Positions 37,873 through 45,444 of a DNA stretch of 64,000 nucleotides are shown one piece after another. The DNA is from Lysobacter_K koreensis. Lineage in GTDB: Bacteria > Pseudomonadota > Gammaproteobacteria > Xanthomonadales > Xanthomonadaceae. How positions within the stretch are numbered: position 1 is the stretch's first letter; every line of letters starts with the position of its first letter. A program made the translations under genes and the position numbers. The notes below the pieces were generated by a model. That model made no database searches. It was not told the DNA's origin and saw only the letters and a list, made by a program, of their open reading frames with translations. The DNA is taken from positions 868,001 to 932,000 of the forward strand of contig NZ_JBHTIH010000002.1 in NCBI RefSeq assembly GCF_042677045.1, read 5' to 3'.

Positions 37873-38961
37873 TCAGCGGGCATCCAGCAGGCGTTGGTAA
37901 GTGAGCGCGGCGCGTTCGAGTTGCTCGAGCGCTACCCACTCGTCGGCGGTGTGCGCCTGGGCGATGTCGCCGGGGCCGTAGACCAGCGCGGTCATGCCGG
38001 CGGCGGAGAACAGCGAGGCTTCGGTCCAGAAATCGACCGCGTTGCCGATCGGCAGTTCCAGCGCGTCGGCCAGGTCGCGCGCCTCGAGCCGGCGCTCTTC
38101 CGCTGCGGCGACCCCGCCCGCCGGCAGCGACGGCCCGCGGAAGGTTTCCTCGTAGCGGTCGACCGCGCCGGCTTCGGCCAGGGTGCCGAGGTGTTCGTGC
38201 AAGGCATCGATCGACATCGACGGCAGCGGGCGGAAGCCGAAGCGCACCTCGGCGCTGGGCGCGATCATGTTGGCCTTGATGCCGCCCTCGATTTTGCCGA
38301 TGTTGAAGCGCAGCCCGGTCAGACCACCGAACCGCTGGTGCGACTGGCTGTCGACGAAGTCCAGCGCGCGCGATCCCCAGCGCATCGCCTGGTGCAAGGC
38401 GCTGGCCTGCATCGCGTTCGCGCCGGAGGCGTGGCCGGCGCTGCCGCGGAACGTCATCAGCACCGAGCTGATGCCGCGGTGCGCGAGCACGGCCTCGCAC
38501 ATGGTCGGCTCGGCGACGATCGCCTCGCTGAAGCCGTGCTCGCGGCCGAGGAAGGCGGCGATGCAGCGCGCGTCGTTGGCCTCCTCATCGGTCGAGAACA
38601 GGAATGCCGCGTCGCTGCGCGTCGTCGCAGCGGCCGCCAGCAGGCCCGCGGCCGCGCCCTTGATGTCGCAGGCGCCCAGGCCGATCGCGCGGTCGGCGGT
38701 CACGCGCAGCGTGAGCGGATCCGCGCTCCACGCCGGCGAAGACGGCACCGTGTCCATGTGCACGTTGAACACGCGGGTCGGATTGCCGCGCACGGCCAGC
38801 ATCGACACTGCGCCCTCGCCGTGGTCGACGACGTCGATGCGGAAGCCCGGCAGCTGCGCGCGAAGGTAATCGAAGACGCCGCCGGTGCCGATCTCGCGCG
38901 GCGGGTTGCGGGTGTCGAACGACACCAGCGCTTCGAGGTGGCTGAGGACCGAATCGAGCAC
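37873..38961 (-). CDS. argE': N-acetyl-L-citrulline deacetylase
   Basis: A 362-residue M20-family metallopeptidase-fold enzyme. The metal motifs are VFNVHMDTVPSSP, LGACDIKGAAAGLL and FLFSTDEEANDARC. In Xanthomonadaceae this subgroup removes acetate from N-acetylcitrulline rather than from N-acetylornithine, matching the AOTCase encoded two genes upstream. It starts with GTG one base after the argG stop. Plain acetylornithine deacetylase or succinyl-diaminopimelate desuccinylase are related alternatives; the operon context favours argE'. Confidence 0.92.
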   Translation of the reverse strand: MLDSVLSHLEALVSFDTRNPPREIGTGGVFDYLRAQLPGFRIDVVDHGEGAVSMLAVRGNPTRVFNVHMDTVPSSPAWSADPLTLRVTADRAIGLGACDIKGAAAGLLAAAATTRSDAAFLFSTDEEANDARCIAAFLGREHGFSEAIVAEPTMCEAVLAHRGISSVLMTFRGSAGHASGANAMQASALHQAMRWGSRALDFVDSQSHQRFGGLTGLRFNIGKIEGGIKANMIAPSAEVRFGFRPLPSMSIDALHEHLGTLAEAGAVDRYEETFRGPSLPAGGVAAAEERRLEARDLADALELPIGNAVDFWTEASLFSAAGMTALVYGPGDIAQAHTADEWVALEQLERAALTYQRLLDAR

Positions 38962-38962
38962 G

Positions 38963-40162
38963 TCAGTTCTTCCGGTTGATCTCGGCCCACAGCGTGCTGC
39001 TCATGCCGAACAGCTTGATGAAGCCCTCGGCCTCGGCCACGCCCCAATCCGCCGCCTGCGCGTAGGTCGCGCCCTTGGCGTTGAGGATGTGCTTCGACTC
39101 GATCGCGACTGCGGTGACGGTGCCGCCGTGCGTTTCCAGCACCACTTCACCGCTGACGGTCGCCTGGCTCGACGCCAGGAACGCCTCGAGGTCGGTCTTG
39201 AGCGGGTCGTGGAAGAAGCCCTCGTACACCAGCTCCACCCACTTGCGCGCGACCTCGGGCTTGAAGCGGTTCTGCTGCTTGCTCAGCACCGCCTCCTCCA
39301 GCGCCCGGTGCGCGGTCAGCAGCGCGGCCAGGCCGGGAGCCTCAAAGATGATCCGACCCTTGAGGCCGATCGTGGTGTCGCCGGTGTACAGGCCACGGCC
39401 GACGCCGTACTGCGCGAACAGGCCGTTGAGCCTGGCGAGCATCATGTGCCCGGGCAGGGTTTCGCCATCGAGCGCGACCGCCTCACCGTGCTCGAACGCG
39501 ATAGTCACGCGCAGCGCCTGCGCCGGCCATTGCGCGCGCGGCTTGCACCAGCCGCTCGCGCCCTCGCCCGGTGCCTGCCAGCGGTCGATCTCGCCACCGG
39601 ACATGGTCAGACCGAGCAGGTTCTCGTTGATCGTGTAGGCCTGCTGCTTGGCGCGCACCGCGAAGCCGCGCGACTCCAGGTACTGCTGCTCGTAGGCGCG
39701 GACCTCGGTGTGCTCCTTCTGGATCTCGCGGATCGGCGCCACGATCTCGTAGTCGCCGAGCGCCTTAACCGCCAGGTCGAAGCGCACCTGGTCGTTGCCC
39801 ATGCCGGTGCAGCCGTGCGCGATCGTCTTGGTGCCCAGTTCCTCGCAGCGCCGCAGCGCGGCCTCGACAATCAGATACCGGTCAGACACCAGCAGCGGGT
39901 ACTGGCCCTGGTAGCCCTCGCCCGCCCACACGAACGGCTTGACGAAGCCCGACCAGATCGCCGGGCCGCCGTCGACGGTGACGTGCGAGGCCACGCCCAG
40001 TTCGGCCGCGCGCTGTTCGATGAAGGCGCGCTCCTCGACATCGACGCCGCCGGTGTCGGCGAACACGGTGTGCACGTTCCAGCCGCGTTCGCGCAGGTAG
40101 GGCACGCAGAAGCTGGTGTCGAGGCCGCCGGAGAAGGCGAGGACAATGTCTTGGTTGCTCAT
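38963..40162 (-). CDS. argG: Argininosuccinate synthase
   Basis: A 399-residue ATP-pyrophosphatase that condenses citrulline and aspartate. The PP-loop is VLAFSGGLDTSFCVPYL; KTIAHGCTGMGNDQVRFD and VRAYEQQYLESRG follow. The protein differs from the shorter E. coli-type sequence in being closer to the Xanthomonas form. It lies 16 bases after argF' and one base before argE'. Confidence 0.95.
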   Translation of the reverse strand: MSNQDIVLAFSGGLDTSFCVPYLRERGWNVHTVFADTGGVDVEERAFIEQRAAELGVASHVTVDGGPAIWSGFVKPFVWAGEGYQGQYPLLVSDRYLIVEAALRRCEELGTKTIAHGCTGMGNDQVRFDLAVKALGDYEIVAPIREIQKEHTEVRAYEQQYLESRGFAVRAKQQAYTINENLLGLTMSGGEIDRWQAPGEGASGWCKPRAQWPAQALRVTIAFEHGEAVALDGETLPGHMMLARLNGLFAQYGVGRGLYTGDTTIGLKGRIIFEAPGLAALLTAHRALEEAVLSKQQNRFKPEVARKWVELVYEGFFHDPLKTDLEAFLASSQATVSGEVVLETHGGTVTAVAIESKHILNAKGATYAQAADWGVAEAEGFIKLFGMSSTLWAEINRKN

Positions 40163-40178
40163 GGCGATCTTCCAGAAG

Positions 40179-41195
40179 TTACTGATGAGCCAACGTGGCC
40201 ATGATCGCCTTCTGCACGTGCAGGCGATTCTCGGCTTCGTTGATGGCGATGCACTGCGGCGAATCCATCACCGCGTCGGTGGCCTTGACGTTGCGGCGCA
40301 GCGGCAGGCAGTGGCTGAAGACGCCGTGGTTGGTCAGCGCCATCTTGGCTTCGTCGACGATGAAGTGCTTGTACTGGTCGCGGATGGGTTTTTCCGGCTC
40401 CCAGTTGCCGAAGTACGGCAGCGCGCCCCAGCTCTTAGCGTAGACCACGTCGGCGCCGGCGTAGGCGCTGGCGATGTCGTGACTGACCGCCAGCGAGCCA
40501 CCGTTCTCGGCGACGTTCTGCTCGGCCCAGCCCATGTAGCGCTCGTCCAGCACGTACTCGGGGGTCGGGCACAGCAGGGTCACGTCCATGCCCATACGCG
40601 TGGCAATGGTCAGCGCGGAATTGGCGACGGCGGTGTTGAGCGGCTTGGGGTGGTAGGTCCAGGTCAGCACGAACTTCTTGCCGCGCAGGTCGGTGGTGCC
40701 GAAGCGCTGCTGCAGCGCCATCACGTGGGCGAGTTCCTGGCACGGGTGGGTGATCGTCTCCATGTTGATCACCGGCACCGGCGAGTACCGGGCGAACGCG
40801 TTGAGCACGCGGTCCTGGCGGTCGACCGCCCAGTCGACGAACTTCGGAAACGCGCGCACGCCAATCAAGTCCACGTAGCGGCCCAGCACCTGCGCGACCT
40901 CGGCGATGTGCTCCTCGGTGTCGCCATCCATGACCGTGCCCAGCTCGAACTCGATCGGCCAGGCGTCCTTGCCCGGCTGCAGCACCACCGCATGCGCGCC
41001 GAGCTGGAACGCGCCGAGCTCGAAGCTGGTGCGGGTACGCATCGAGGGATTGAAGAACACCAGCGCGATCGAGCGGCCCTTGAGTTCGTCGCCGAACTTG
41101 TCGTGCTTGAACGCGGCCGCCTGCGCCAGCAGCGCGTCGAGCTCGGCGCGCGACCAGTCCTGGGTGTTGAGGAAGTGTTTCAGGGCATGTTTCAT
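40179..41195 (-). CDS. argF': N-acetyl-L-ornithine carbamoyltransferase (AOTCase)
   Basis: A 338-residue transcarbamylase that carbamoylates N-acetylornithine to N-acetylcitrulline. The carbamoyl-phosphate loop FFNPSMRTRTSFELGAFQLG is clear, as are MDGDTEEHIAEVAQVLGRYV, ETITHPCQELAHVMAL and SHCLPLRRNVKATDAVMDSP. The FNPSMRTRTSFELG loop (instead of STRTR) and HCLPLRRN distinguish the acetylornithine enzyme of Xanthomonadaceae and Bacteroidetes from ordinary OTCase. First gene of the arg operon; a terminator-like hairpin lies 45 bases before its start. Confidence 0.95.
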   Translation of the reverse strand: MKHALKHFLNTQDWSRAELDALLAQAAAFKHDKFGDELKGRSIALVFFNPSMRTRTSFELGAFQLGAHAVVLQPGKDAWPIEFELGTVMDGDTEEHIAEVAQVLGRYVDLIGVRAFPKFVDWAVDRQDRVLNAFARYSPVPVINMETITHPCQELAHVMALQQRFGTTDLRGKKFVLTWTYHPKPLNTAVANSALTIATRMGMDVTLLCPTPEYVLDERYMGWAEQNVAENGGSLAVSHDIASAYAGADVVYAKSWGALPYFGNWEPEKPIRDQYKHFIVDEAKMALTNHGVFSHCLPLRRNVKATDAVMDSPQCIAINEAENRLHVQKAIMATLAHQ

Positions 41196-41240
41196 CGGGG
41201 CAATCCGGTCGTCGATGCGGTGGAGGCGGGGCCAGAACGC

Positions 41241-41320
41241 AAAAAAGCCCAGCGCGGAGGCTGGGCTTTTCGTGTGTCACTTCATTTCACGAAGGGGCGC
41301 GAACGCCGTCAGCCAGCCGG
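41241..41320 (-). promoter_or_regulatory. Putative transcription attenuator in the arg operon leader
   Basis: On the minus strand an 11-bp stem AAAAGCCCAGC/GCTGGGCTTTT (41260-41270 with 41243-41253) with a six-base loop is followed by a run of six T, 45 bases before the argF' start. A segment GGCTGGCT (41318-41311), overlapping the stop of a short arginine-containing reading frame, can pair with AGCC-C-AGCC in the 5' half of this stem (one bulged C) and would prevent terminator formation. The layout fits ribosome-mediated attenuation. Alternatively it is the plain terminator of the upstream minus-strand gene that ends at 41466. Confidence 0.5.
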
Positions 41321-41413
41321 GGAAGGAGGCAACGGTCGACGCGCGCGCGAGGTCATCCCCGCCGCCATGTAGGCGGAGGTAAGGATGTCGGCGTCGGCGC
41401 GCAGGGTGTTCAT
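41309..41413 (-). CDS. Possible arginine leader peptide
   Basis: A short frame upstream of argF', up to 34 residues from ATG at 41413, with internal ATG codons at 41368 and 41356. The last 15 residues read MTSRARRPLPPSPAG and contain three arginine codons within four (CGC GCG CGT CGA). The stop TGA overlaps the proposed antiterminator segment. No good ribosome-binding site is visible for any of the starts, and arginine codons are frequent by chance in such GC-rich DNA, so this call rests mainly on its position. Confidence 0.35.
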   Translation of the reverse strand: MNTLRADADILTSAYMAAGMTSRARRPLPPSPAG

Positions 41414-41465
41414 CAGGGGGCGAATGCTCGCATGCGCCGCCGCGACGGCGCAAGCGCGTGGGTGC

Positions 41466-41930
41466 TCAGCGGCCACGCGCGCCGGCGACCACGGGGGTCA
41501 CCGATATCCGGATCCGCAGGCGGTTGCCCGGGTCTTCGGGCAGCCGCGACCGGTATTTCGCGCCCTTGTAGGTGTAGTCGACGTCGTAGGCGATCGGCCG
41601 GCGGAACTCGCGCTCGACCGGCACGGATCGGCAATTCGATGCGTCCTCGGCCGCGCGGGCGAGCACATCCTTGACCGCACCGACCACGCGCGACAGCCGC
41701 GAATCGTCGCCGACCGGGCTCTGGTCGCAGCGCTGCTCGACCCGGGTCGCGGTCAGCGTCTGGTAGACCGGGGTCACGCGCAACACCTGGGCGTAGGCGA
41801 AACGCACGTTCTCGGCCTGGATCACCGTGTTTTCCTGGGCACCCGCGTTGCCGGAACCAACCACCACGAGCATCCCGATCACCAGGGCGAGCAGCGAGGT
41901 CGGCGGCGGCAGGGCGAGGTGAAGGGGCAA
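41466..41930 (-). CDS. Predicted exported protein, YcfJ/UmoD-like C-terminal half
   Basis: About 154 residues. A hydrophobic stretch LLALVIGMLVVVGSGNAGAQ looks like a signal peptide, and the mature part contains YAQVLRVTPVYQTLTATRVE, a conserved-looking cysteine pair (QRC and NCR) and the C-terminal IAYDVDYTYKGAKYRSRLPE. These resemble the parts flanking the glycine zipper in 2TM envelope proteins, but the glycine zipper itself is absent. The start is uncertain: TTG at 41930 is used because upstream in-frame ATGs lie in cysS-proximal low-complexity sequence, and no clear ribosome site is seen. Confidence 0.6.
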   Translation of the reverse strand: MPLHLALPPPTSLLALVIGMLVVVGSGNAGAQENTVIQAENVRFAYAQVLRVTPVYQTLTATRVEQRCDQSPVGDDSRLSRVVGAVKDVLARAAEDASNCRSVPVEREFRRPIAYDVDYTYKGAKYRSRLPEDPGNRLRIRISVTPVVAGARGR

Positions 41931-42069
41931 GTCGGTGGGCTCGATGGCGTGTTCATCTAGTGTATGCGGCGCAGGGTCCGACGGGCTGAATCGCCGCTGT
42001 CGTGGGCGCCGCCGGCTAGAATGCGCGGATACTCCAGCGCGCATTACAGCGCACAAGCGCCGCCACCCC

Positions 42070-43440
42070 ATGAGCCTGCACCTGTTCAACAGCCTGACGC
42101 GACGGGTCGAACCTTTCGCGCCAACCGATCCCGCTCGCCCGACGATGTACGTGTGCGGGCCGACCGTCTACCACTACGCCCATATCGGCAATGCACGCGG
42201 CCCGGTGGTGTTCGACGTGCTCGCGCGCGCGCTGCGGCGGCGCTACGGCGCCCTCGCCTACGCCCGCAATATCACCGACGTCGACGACAAGATCAACGCC
42301 GCGGCGCGCGAGCAGGGGCTGCCGATCGCGGCCATCACCGACCGCTTCGCGGCGATCTACCGCGAGGACATGGCCGCCCTGGGCGTGCAGCCGCCGGACA
42401 TCGAGCCGGAAGCCACCGGCCATATCGCGCAGATCATCGCGATGATCGAGCGCCTGATCGCATCGGGCAACGCCTACGCCGCGGAAAGCCACGTGCTGTT
42501 CTCGGTCGCCAGCTTCGCCGGCTACGGCAAGCTCTCGCGCCGCGACCCCGACGACATGCTGGCCGGGGCGCGCGTCGACGTCGCGCCGTACAAGCGCGAT
42601 CCCGGCGACTTCGTGCTCTGGAAGCCGTCGACCGACGACCTGCCCGGCTGGGAGTCGCCGTGGGGCCGCGGCCGCCCGGGCTGGCACATCGAGTGCTCGG
42701 CGATGGCCGCCGCGCACCTGGGCGAGACGATCGACATCCACGCCGGCGGCGTCGACCTGCAGTTCCCGCACCACGAGAACGAGATCGCGCAGAGCGAATG
42801 CGCGCACGGCGGCAAGGTGTTCGCGCGCTGGTGGCTGCACAACGGCATGCTCAATTTCGCCGGCGCCAAGATGTCCAAGTCGCTGGGCAACATCGAGAAG
42901 ATCCACGACCTGCTGCGTGCTCATCCGCCCGAGGCGCTGCGCTACGCGCTGCTCTCGGCGCACTACCGCCAGCCGCTGGATTGGTCGGATGCGCTGATCG
43001 AGCAATGCGTGCGCACCCTCGACCGGCTGTACGGCACGCTGCGCGATCTGGGCGACGCGCAGCCCACCGATGCCGTGATCCCGGCCAGCATCGAGGCGAC
43101 GCTCGACGACGATCTCAACACGCCGCAGGCACTGGCCGAACTGGCGCGGATCGCCGCGGAGGCACGCAAGGCCGAATCGGCCGCCGACAAGGCGCGACTG
43201 AAGGGCGAACTGCTGGGCGCTGGCCTCGCGCTGGGCCTGCTGCAGCAAGCGCCCGCCGCCTGGTTCGAACGCGGCGCACAGACCGGCGACGACGCGCGCA
43301 TCCATGACTTGGTCGAGGAACGCAATGCCGCCAAGCAGGCGCGGGATTTCGCCCGCGCCGACGCGATCCGCGCGCAGCTCGCCGAAGAGGGGGTACTGCT
43401 CGAGGACACCGCGCAAGGCGTACGCTGGCGTCGGGCGTGA
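42070..43440 (+). CDS. cysS: Cysteinyl-tRNA synthetase
   Basis: A 456-residue class I synthetase. The HIGH-type motif is in CGPTVYHYAHIGNARGPVVF, whose cysteine is a zinc ligand; further zinc ligands are in WHIECSAMA and HHENEIAQSECAHG; KMSKSLGN is the second catalytic motif. The C-terminal part with EERNAAKQARDFARADAIRA is the usual DALR/anticodon region. The ATG at MSLHLFNSLTRR is chosen. Confidence 0.97.
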   Translation: MSLHLFNSLTRRVEPFAPTDPARPTMYVCGPTVYHYAHIGNARGPVVFDVLARALRRRYGALAYARNITDVDDKINAAAREQGLPIAAITDRFAAIYREDMAALGVQPPDIEPEATGHIAQIIAMIERLIASGNAYAAESHVLFSVASFAGYGKLSRRDPDDMLAGARVDVAPYKRDPGDFVLWKPSTDDLPGWESPWGRGRPGWHIECSAMAAAHLGETIDIHAGGVDLQFPHHENEIAQSECAHGGKVFARWWLHNGMLNFAGAKMSKSLGNIEKIHDLLRAHPPEALRYALLSAHYRQPLDWSDALIEQCVRTLDRLYGTLRDLGDAQPTDAVIPASIEATLDDDLNTPQALAELARIAAEARKAESAADKARLKGELLGAGLALGLLQQAPAAWFERGAQTGDDARIHDLVEERNAAKQARDFARADAIRAQLAEEGVLLEDTAQGVRWRRA

Positions 43441-43446
43441 CGGACG

Positions 43447-43570
43447 TCGCCCGTCATCCCTGCGTCCGACTGGACTTCCTTCGGTCAAGAGCACGGATCC
43501 AGCGACTTGAGCTGCTCGCCCGCAGAAGTGAAAGGCACTGGGTTCCCGCTTGCGCTGGAACGACGAGCAG
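43447..43570. repeat. Degenerate GTCATCCCTGCG-type intergenic element
   Basis: CCCGTCATCCCTGCGTCCGA opens the gap between cysS and sufE, and GGTTCCCGCTTGCGCTGGAA with CGACG closes it about 110 bases later, giving a loose inverted relation. It is akin to the GTCATTCC palindromes at 8814 and 55884 but longer and more decayed. It pushes the sufE start about 165 bases from cysS. Confidence 0.5.
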
Positions 43571-43605
43571 GCGCTACTGAAAGTGATCCGACCAGAGTTG
43601 ACGCC

Positions 43606-44043
43606 GTGACCGACACCCCCTTTCCGCTCGAACCCACCACCGCCGACGCGCAGGCCGCGATCCGCGAGGAGTTCGCGTTCTTCGGCGACTGGTCCGAGCG
43701 CTACCAGTACCTGATCGACCTTGGTCGCAAGCTGCCGCCACTGCCGGAGGCGTGGAAGACCGAGGAGCATCGCCTGCACGGTTGCCAGTCGATGGTCTGG
43801 ATCGTGGCCGAAGGCGACGCGGAGCGGCTCGACTTCCACGCGATCAGCGACTCGGCGATCGTCTCGGGCCTGGTCTACCTCGCCCTGCGCGTGTACTCGG
43901 GCCGCAGTGCGGCCGAGATCGCCGCCACCGACGCCGACTACATCGCCGAAATCGGCCTGGCCAAGCACCTGTCGCCAACCCGCAGCAACGGCCTGGCGGC
44001 GTTGCTGGCCTTCATCCGCGAACGCGCCCAGCAGCATCTGTGA
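43606..44043 (+). CDS. sufE: SufE-family Fe-S cluster assembly sulfur acceptor
   Basis: A 145-residue SufE/CsdE-type protein that accepts persulfide sulfur from a cysteine desulfurase. RYQYLIDLGRKLPPLPEAWK and the acceptor Cys60 in LHGCQSMVW are diagnostic; the rest (SDSAIVSGLVYLALRVYSGR) matches the fold. The start is GTG at 43606, because upstream sequence is repeat-like. No suf or csd partner is nearby. It overlaps the MFS gene start. Confidence 0.92.
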   Translation: MTDTPFPLEPTTADAQAAIREEFAFFGDWSERYQYLIDLGRKLPPLPEAWKTEEHRLHGCQSMVWIVAEGDAERLDFHAISDSAIVSGLVYLALRVYSGRSAAEIAATDADYIAEIGLAKHLSPTRSNGLAALLAFIRERAQQHL

Positions 44044-45314
44044 GCGCGTCGTCGCAGCCATCCGGCACCGCGACCGCGCCAGATCCCGCGATCAGCGCCG
44101 CCGCGCTGCTGCGCAACCCCGGCTTCGTCGGCCTGCTGTCCTACCGCCTGCTGGCGATGCTGTCGTACCAGATCGTCGCCGTCACCGTGGGCTGGCACGT
44201 CTACCAGCTCACCCGCGACCCACTGGCGCTGGGCCTGATCGGCCTGGCCGAGGTGATCCCGTACTTCTGCTTCGCGCTGTTCGCCGGTTACGCGGTCGAC
44301 CACCTGCCGCGGCGCAAGCTGGGCATGCTCGCGTGCGTGGGGCTGGGGCTGACCGCGCTGCTGCTGGCCGGTGTCGCCACGGGCACCGTGCCGGCATTCG
44401 GCACGCTGACGATCTACGCCGCGGTCGCGATCGGCGGGCTGGTGCGGGCGTTTTTCGCGCCGGTCAACATGGCGCTGTTCGCGCGCGTGCTCAAGCGCGA
44501 GGAGTACGCCCGCGGCGCGGGCGTGAGCAGCGTGGCGATGCAGAGCGGGCTGGTGCTGGGGCCGGCGCTGGGCGGGGCACTGGTGGCCTGGAGCGGCACC
44601 CCCACCGCCTACCTGGTCGCCGCCGGCTTCGCCGCGGCCGCTGCGGTCGCGATCATCACCCTGCGCGTCACCGAGCCGCCCGCGCCGGCCGAGCGCGCGC
44701 CGGTGTTCCAGAGCATCGGCGAAGGCCTGCGCTTCGTGTTCAACAACCAGTTGGTGCTGGGCGCGCAGGCGCTGGACATGTTCTCGGTGCTGTTCGGCGG
44801 CGCGGTGGCGCTGCTGCCGGCGTTCATCGCCGACGTCCTGCATGCCGGTCCCGAGGCGTTCGGGTTACTGCGCGCGGCCCCGGCCGCGGGCGCGGTCGTG
44901 GTCGGCCTGTGGCTGGCGCGGCACCCGCCGCACCGCCACGCGGGCCGGCTGCTGCTGTGGGCGGTGGCCGGGTTCGGCTTATGCATGATCGGCTTCGCGC
45001 TGTCGCACTGGTTCTGGCTGTCGGCGGCGATGCTGCTGCTGTCGGGGATGTGCGACGGGGTGTCGGTGGTGCTGCGCTCGACCATCCTGCAGCTGTCGAC
45101 GCCGGACCACATGCGCGGCCGGGTGTCGTCGATCAACGGCATCTTCATCGGCTCGTCGAATGAACTGGGCGCGTTCGAATCCGGCGTCGCCGCGCGGCTG
45201 ATGGGGCTGGTGCCGTCGGTGGTGTTCGGTGGCTGCATGACCCTGGGCGTGGTCGCCGCGACCGCGAAGCTGGCGCCGAGGCTGCGCCGGCTGGATCTGC
45301 GCGAACTGCACTGA
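44040..45314 (+). CDS. MFS transporter (Bcr/EntS-like)
   Basis: A 424-residue inner-membrane carrier with about twelve helices. It begins around FVGLLSYRLLAMLSYQIVAVTVGWHVYQLT and carries the intracellular motif GYAVDHLPRRKLGML after helix 2, then MQSGLVLGPALGGALVAW and a basic linker before the second half. It resembles the EntS/Bcr-type exporters of siderophores or drugs; substrate unknown. The start is a GTG overlapping the sufE stop (GTGA). A bidirectional terminator separates it from the convergent dksA gene. Confidence 0.87.
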   Translation: MSASSQPSGTATAPDPAISAAALLRNPGFVGLLSYRLLAMLSYQIVAVTVGWHVYQLTRDPLALGLIGLAEVIPYFCFALFAGYAVDHLPRRKLGMLACVGLGLTALLLAGVATGTVPAFGTLTIYAAVAIGGLVRAFFAPVNMALFARVLKREEYARGAGVSSVAMQSGLVLGPALGGALVAWSGTPTAYLVAAGFAAAAAVAIITLRVTEPPAPAERAPVFQSIGEGLRFVFNNQLVLGAQALDMFSVLFGGAVALLPAFIADVLHAGPEAFGLLRAAPAAGAVVVGLWLARHPPHRHAGRLLLWAVAGFGLCMIGFALSHWFWLSAAMLLLSGMCDGVSVVLRSTILQLSTPDHMRGRVSSINGIFIGSSNELGAFESGVAARLMGLVPSVVFGGCMTLGVVAATAKLAPRLRRLDLRELH

Positions 45315-45394
45315 GGCGGGAGCCCGCCGGCTGCGTGTAGGTCCGAAGGACGTCCGCTTGGGGGACAAGCGCCCTTGCGATGAGGACAGCCACG

Positions 45395-45421
45395 AAAAAG
45401 CCCCGCAATGCGGGGCTTTTT
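45395..45421. terminator. Bidirectional terminator between MFS gene and dksA
   Basis: AAAAAGCCCCGC (45395-45406), loop AAT, GCGGGGCTTTTT (45410-45421): a perfect 12-bp stem with A- and T-runs on both sides, serving both convergent genes. Confidence 0.92.
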
Positions 45422-45444
45422 CGATAGCGGGAGCGACGATGGAG

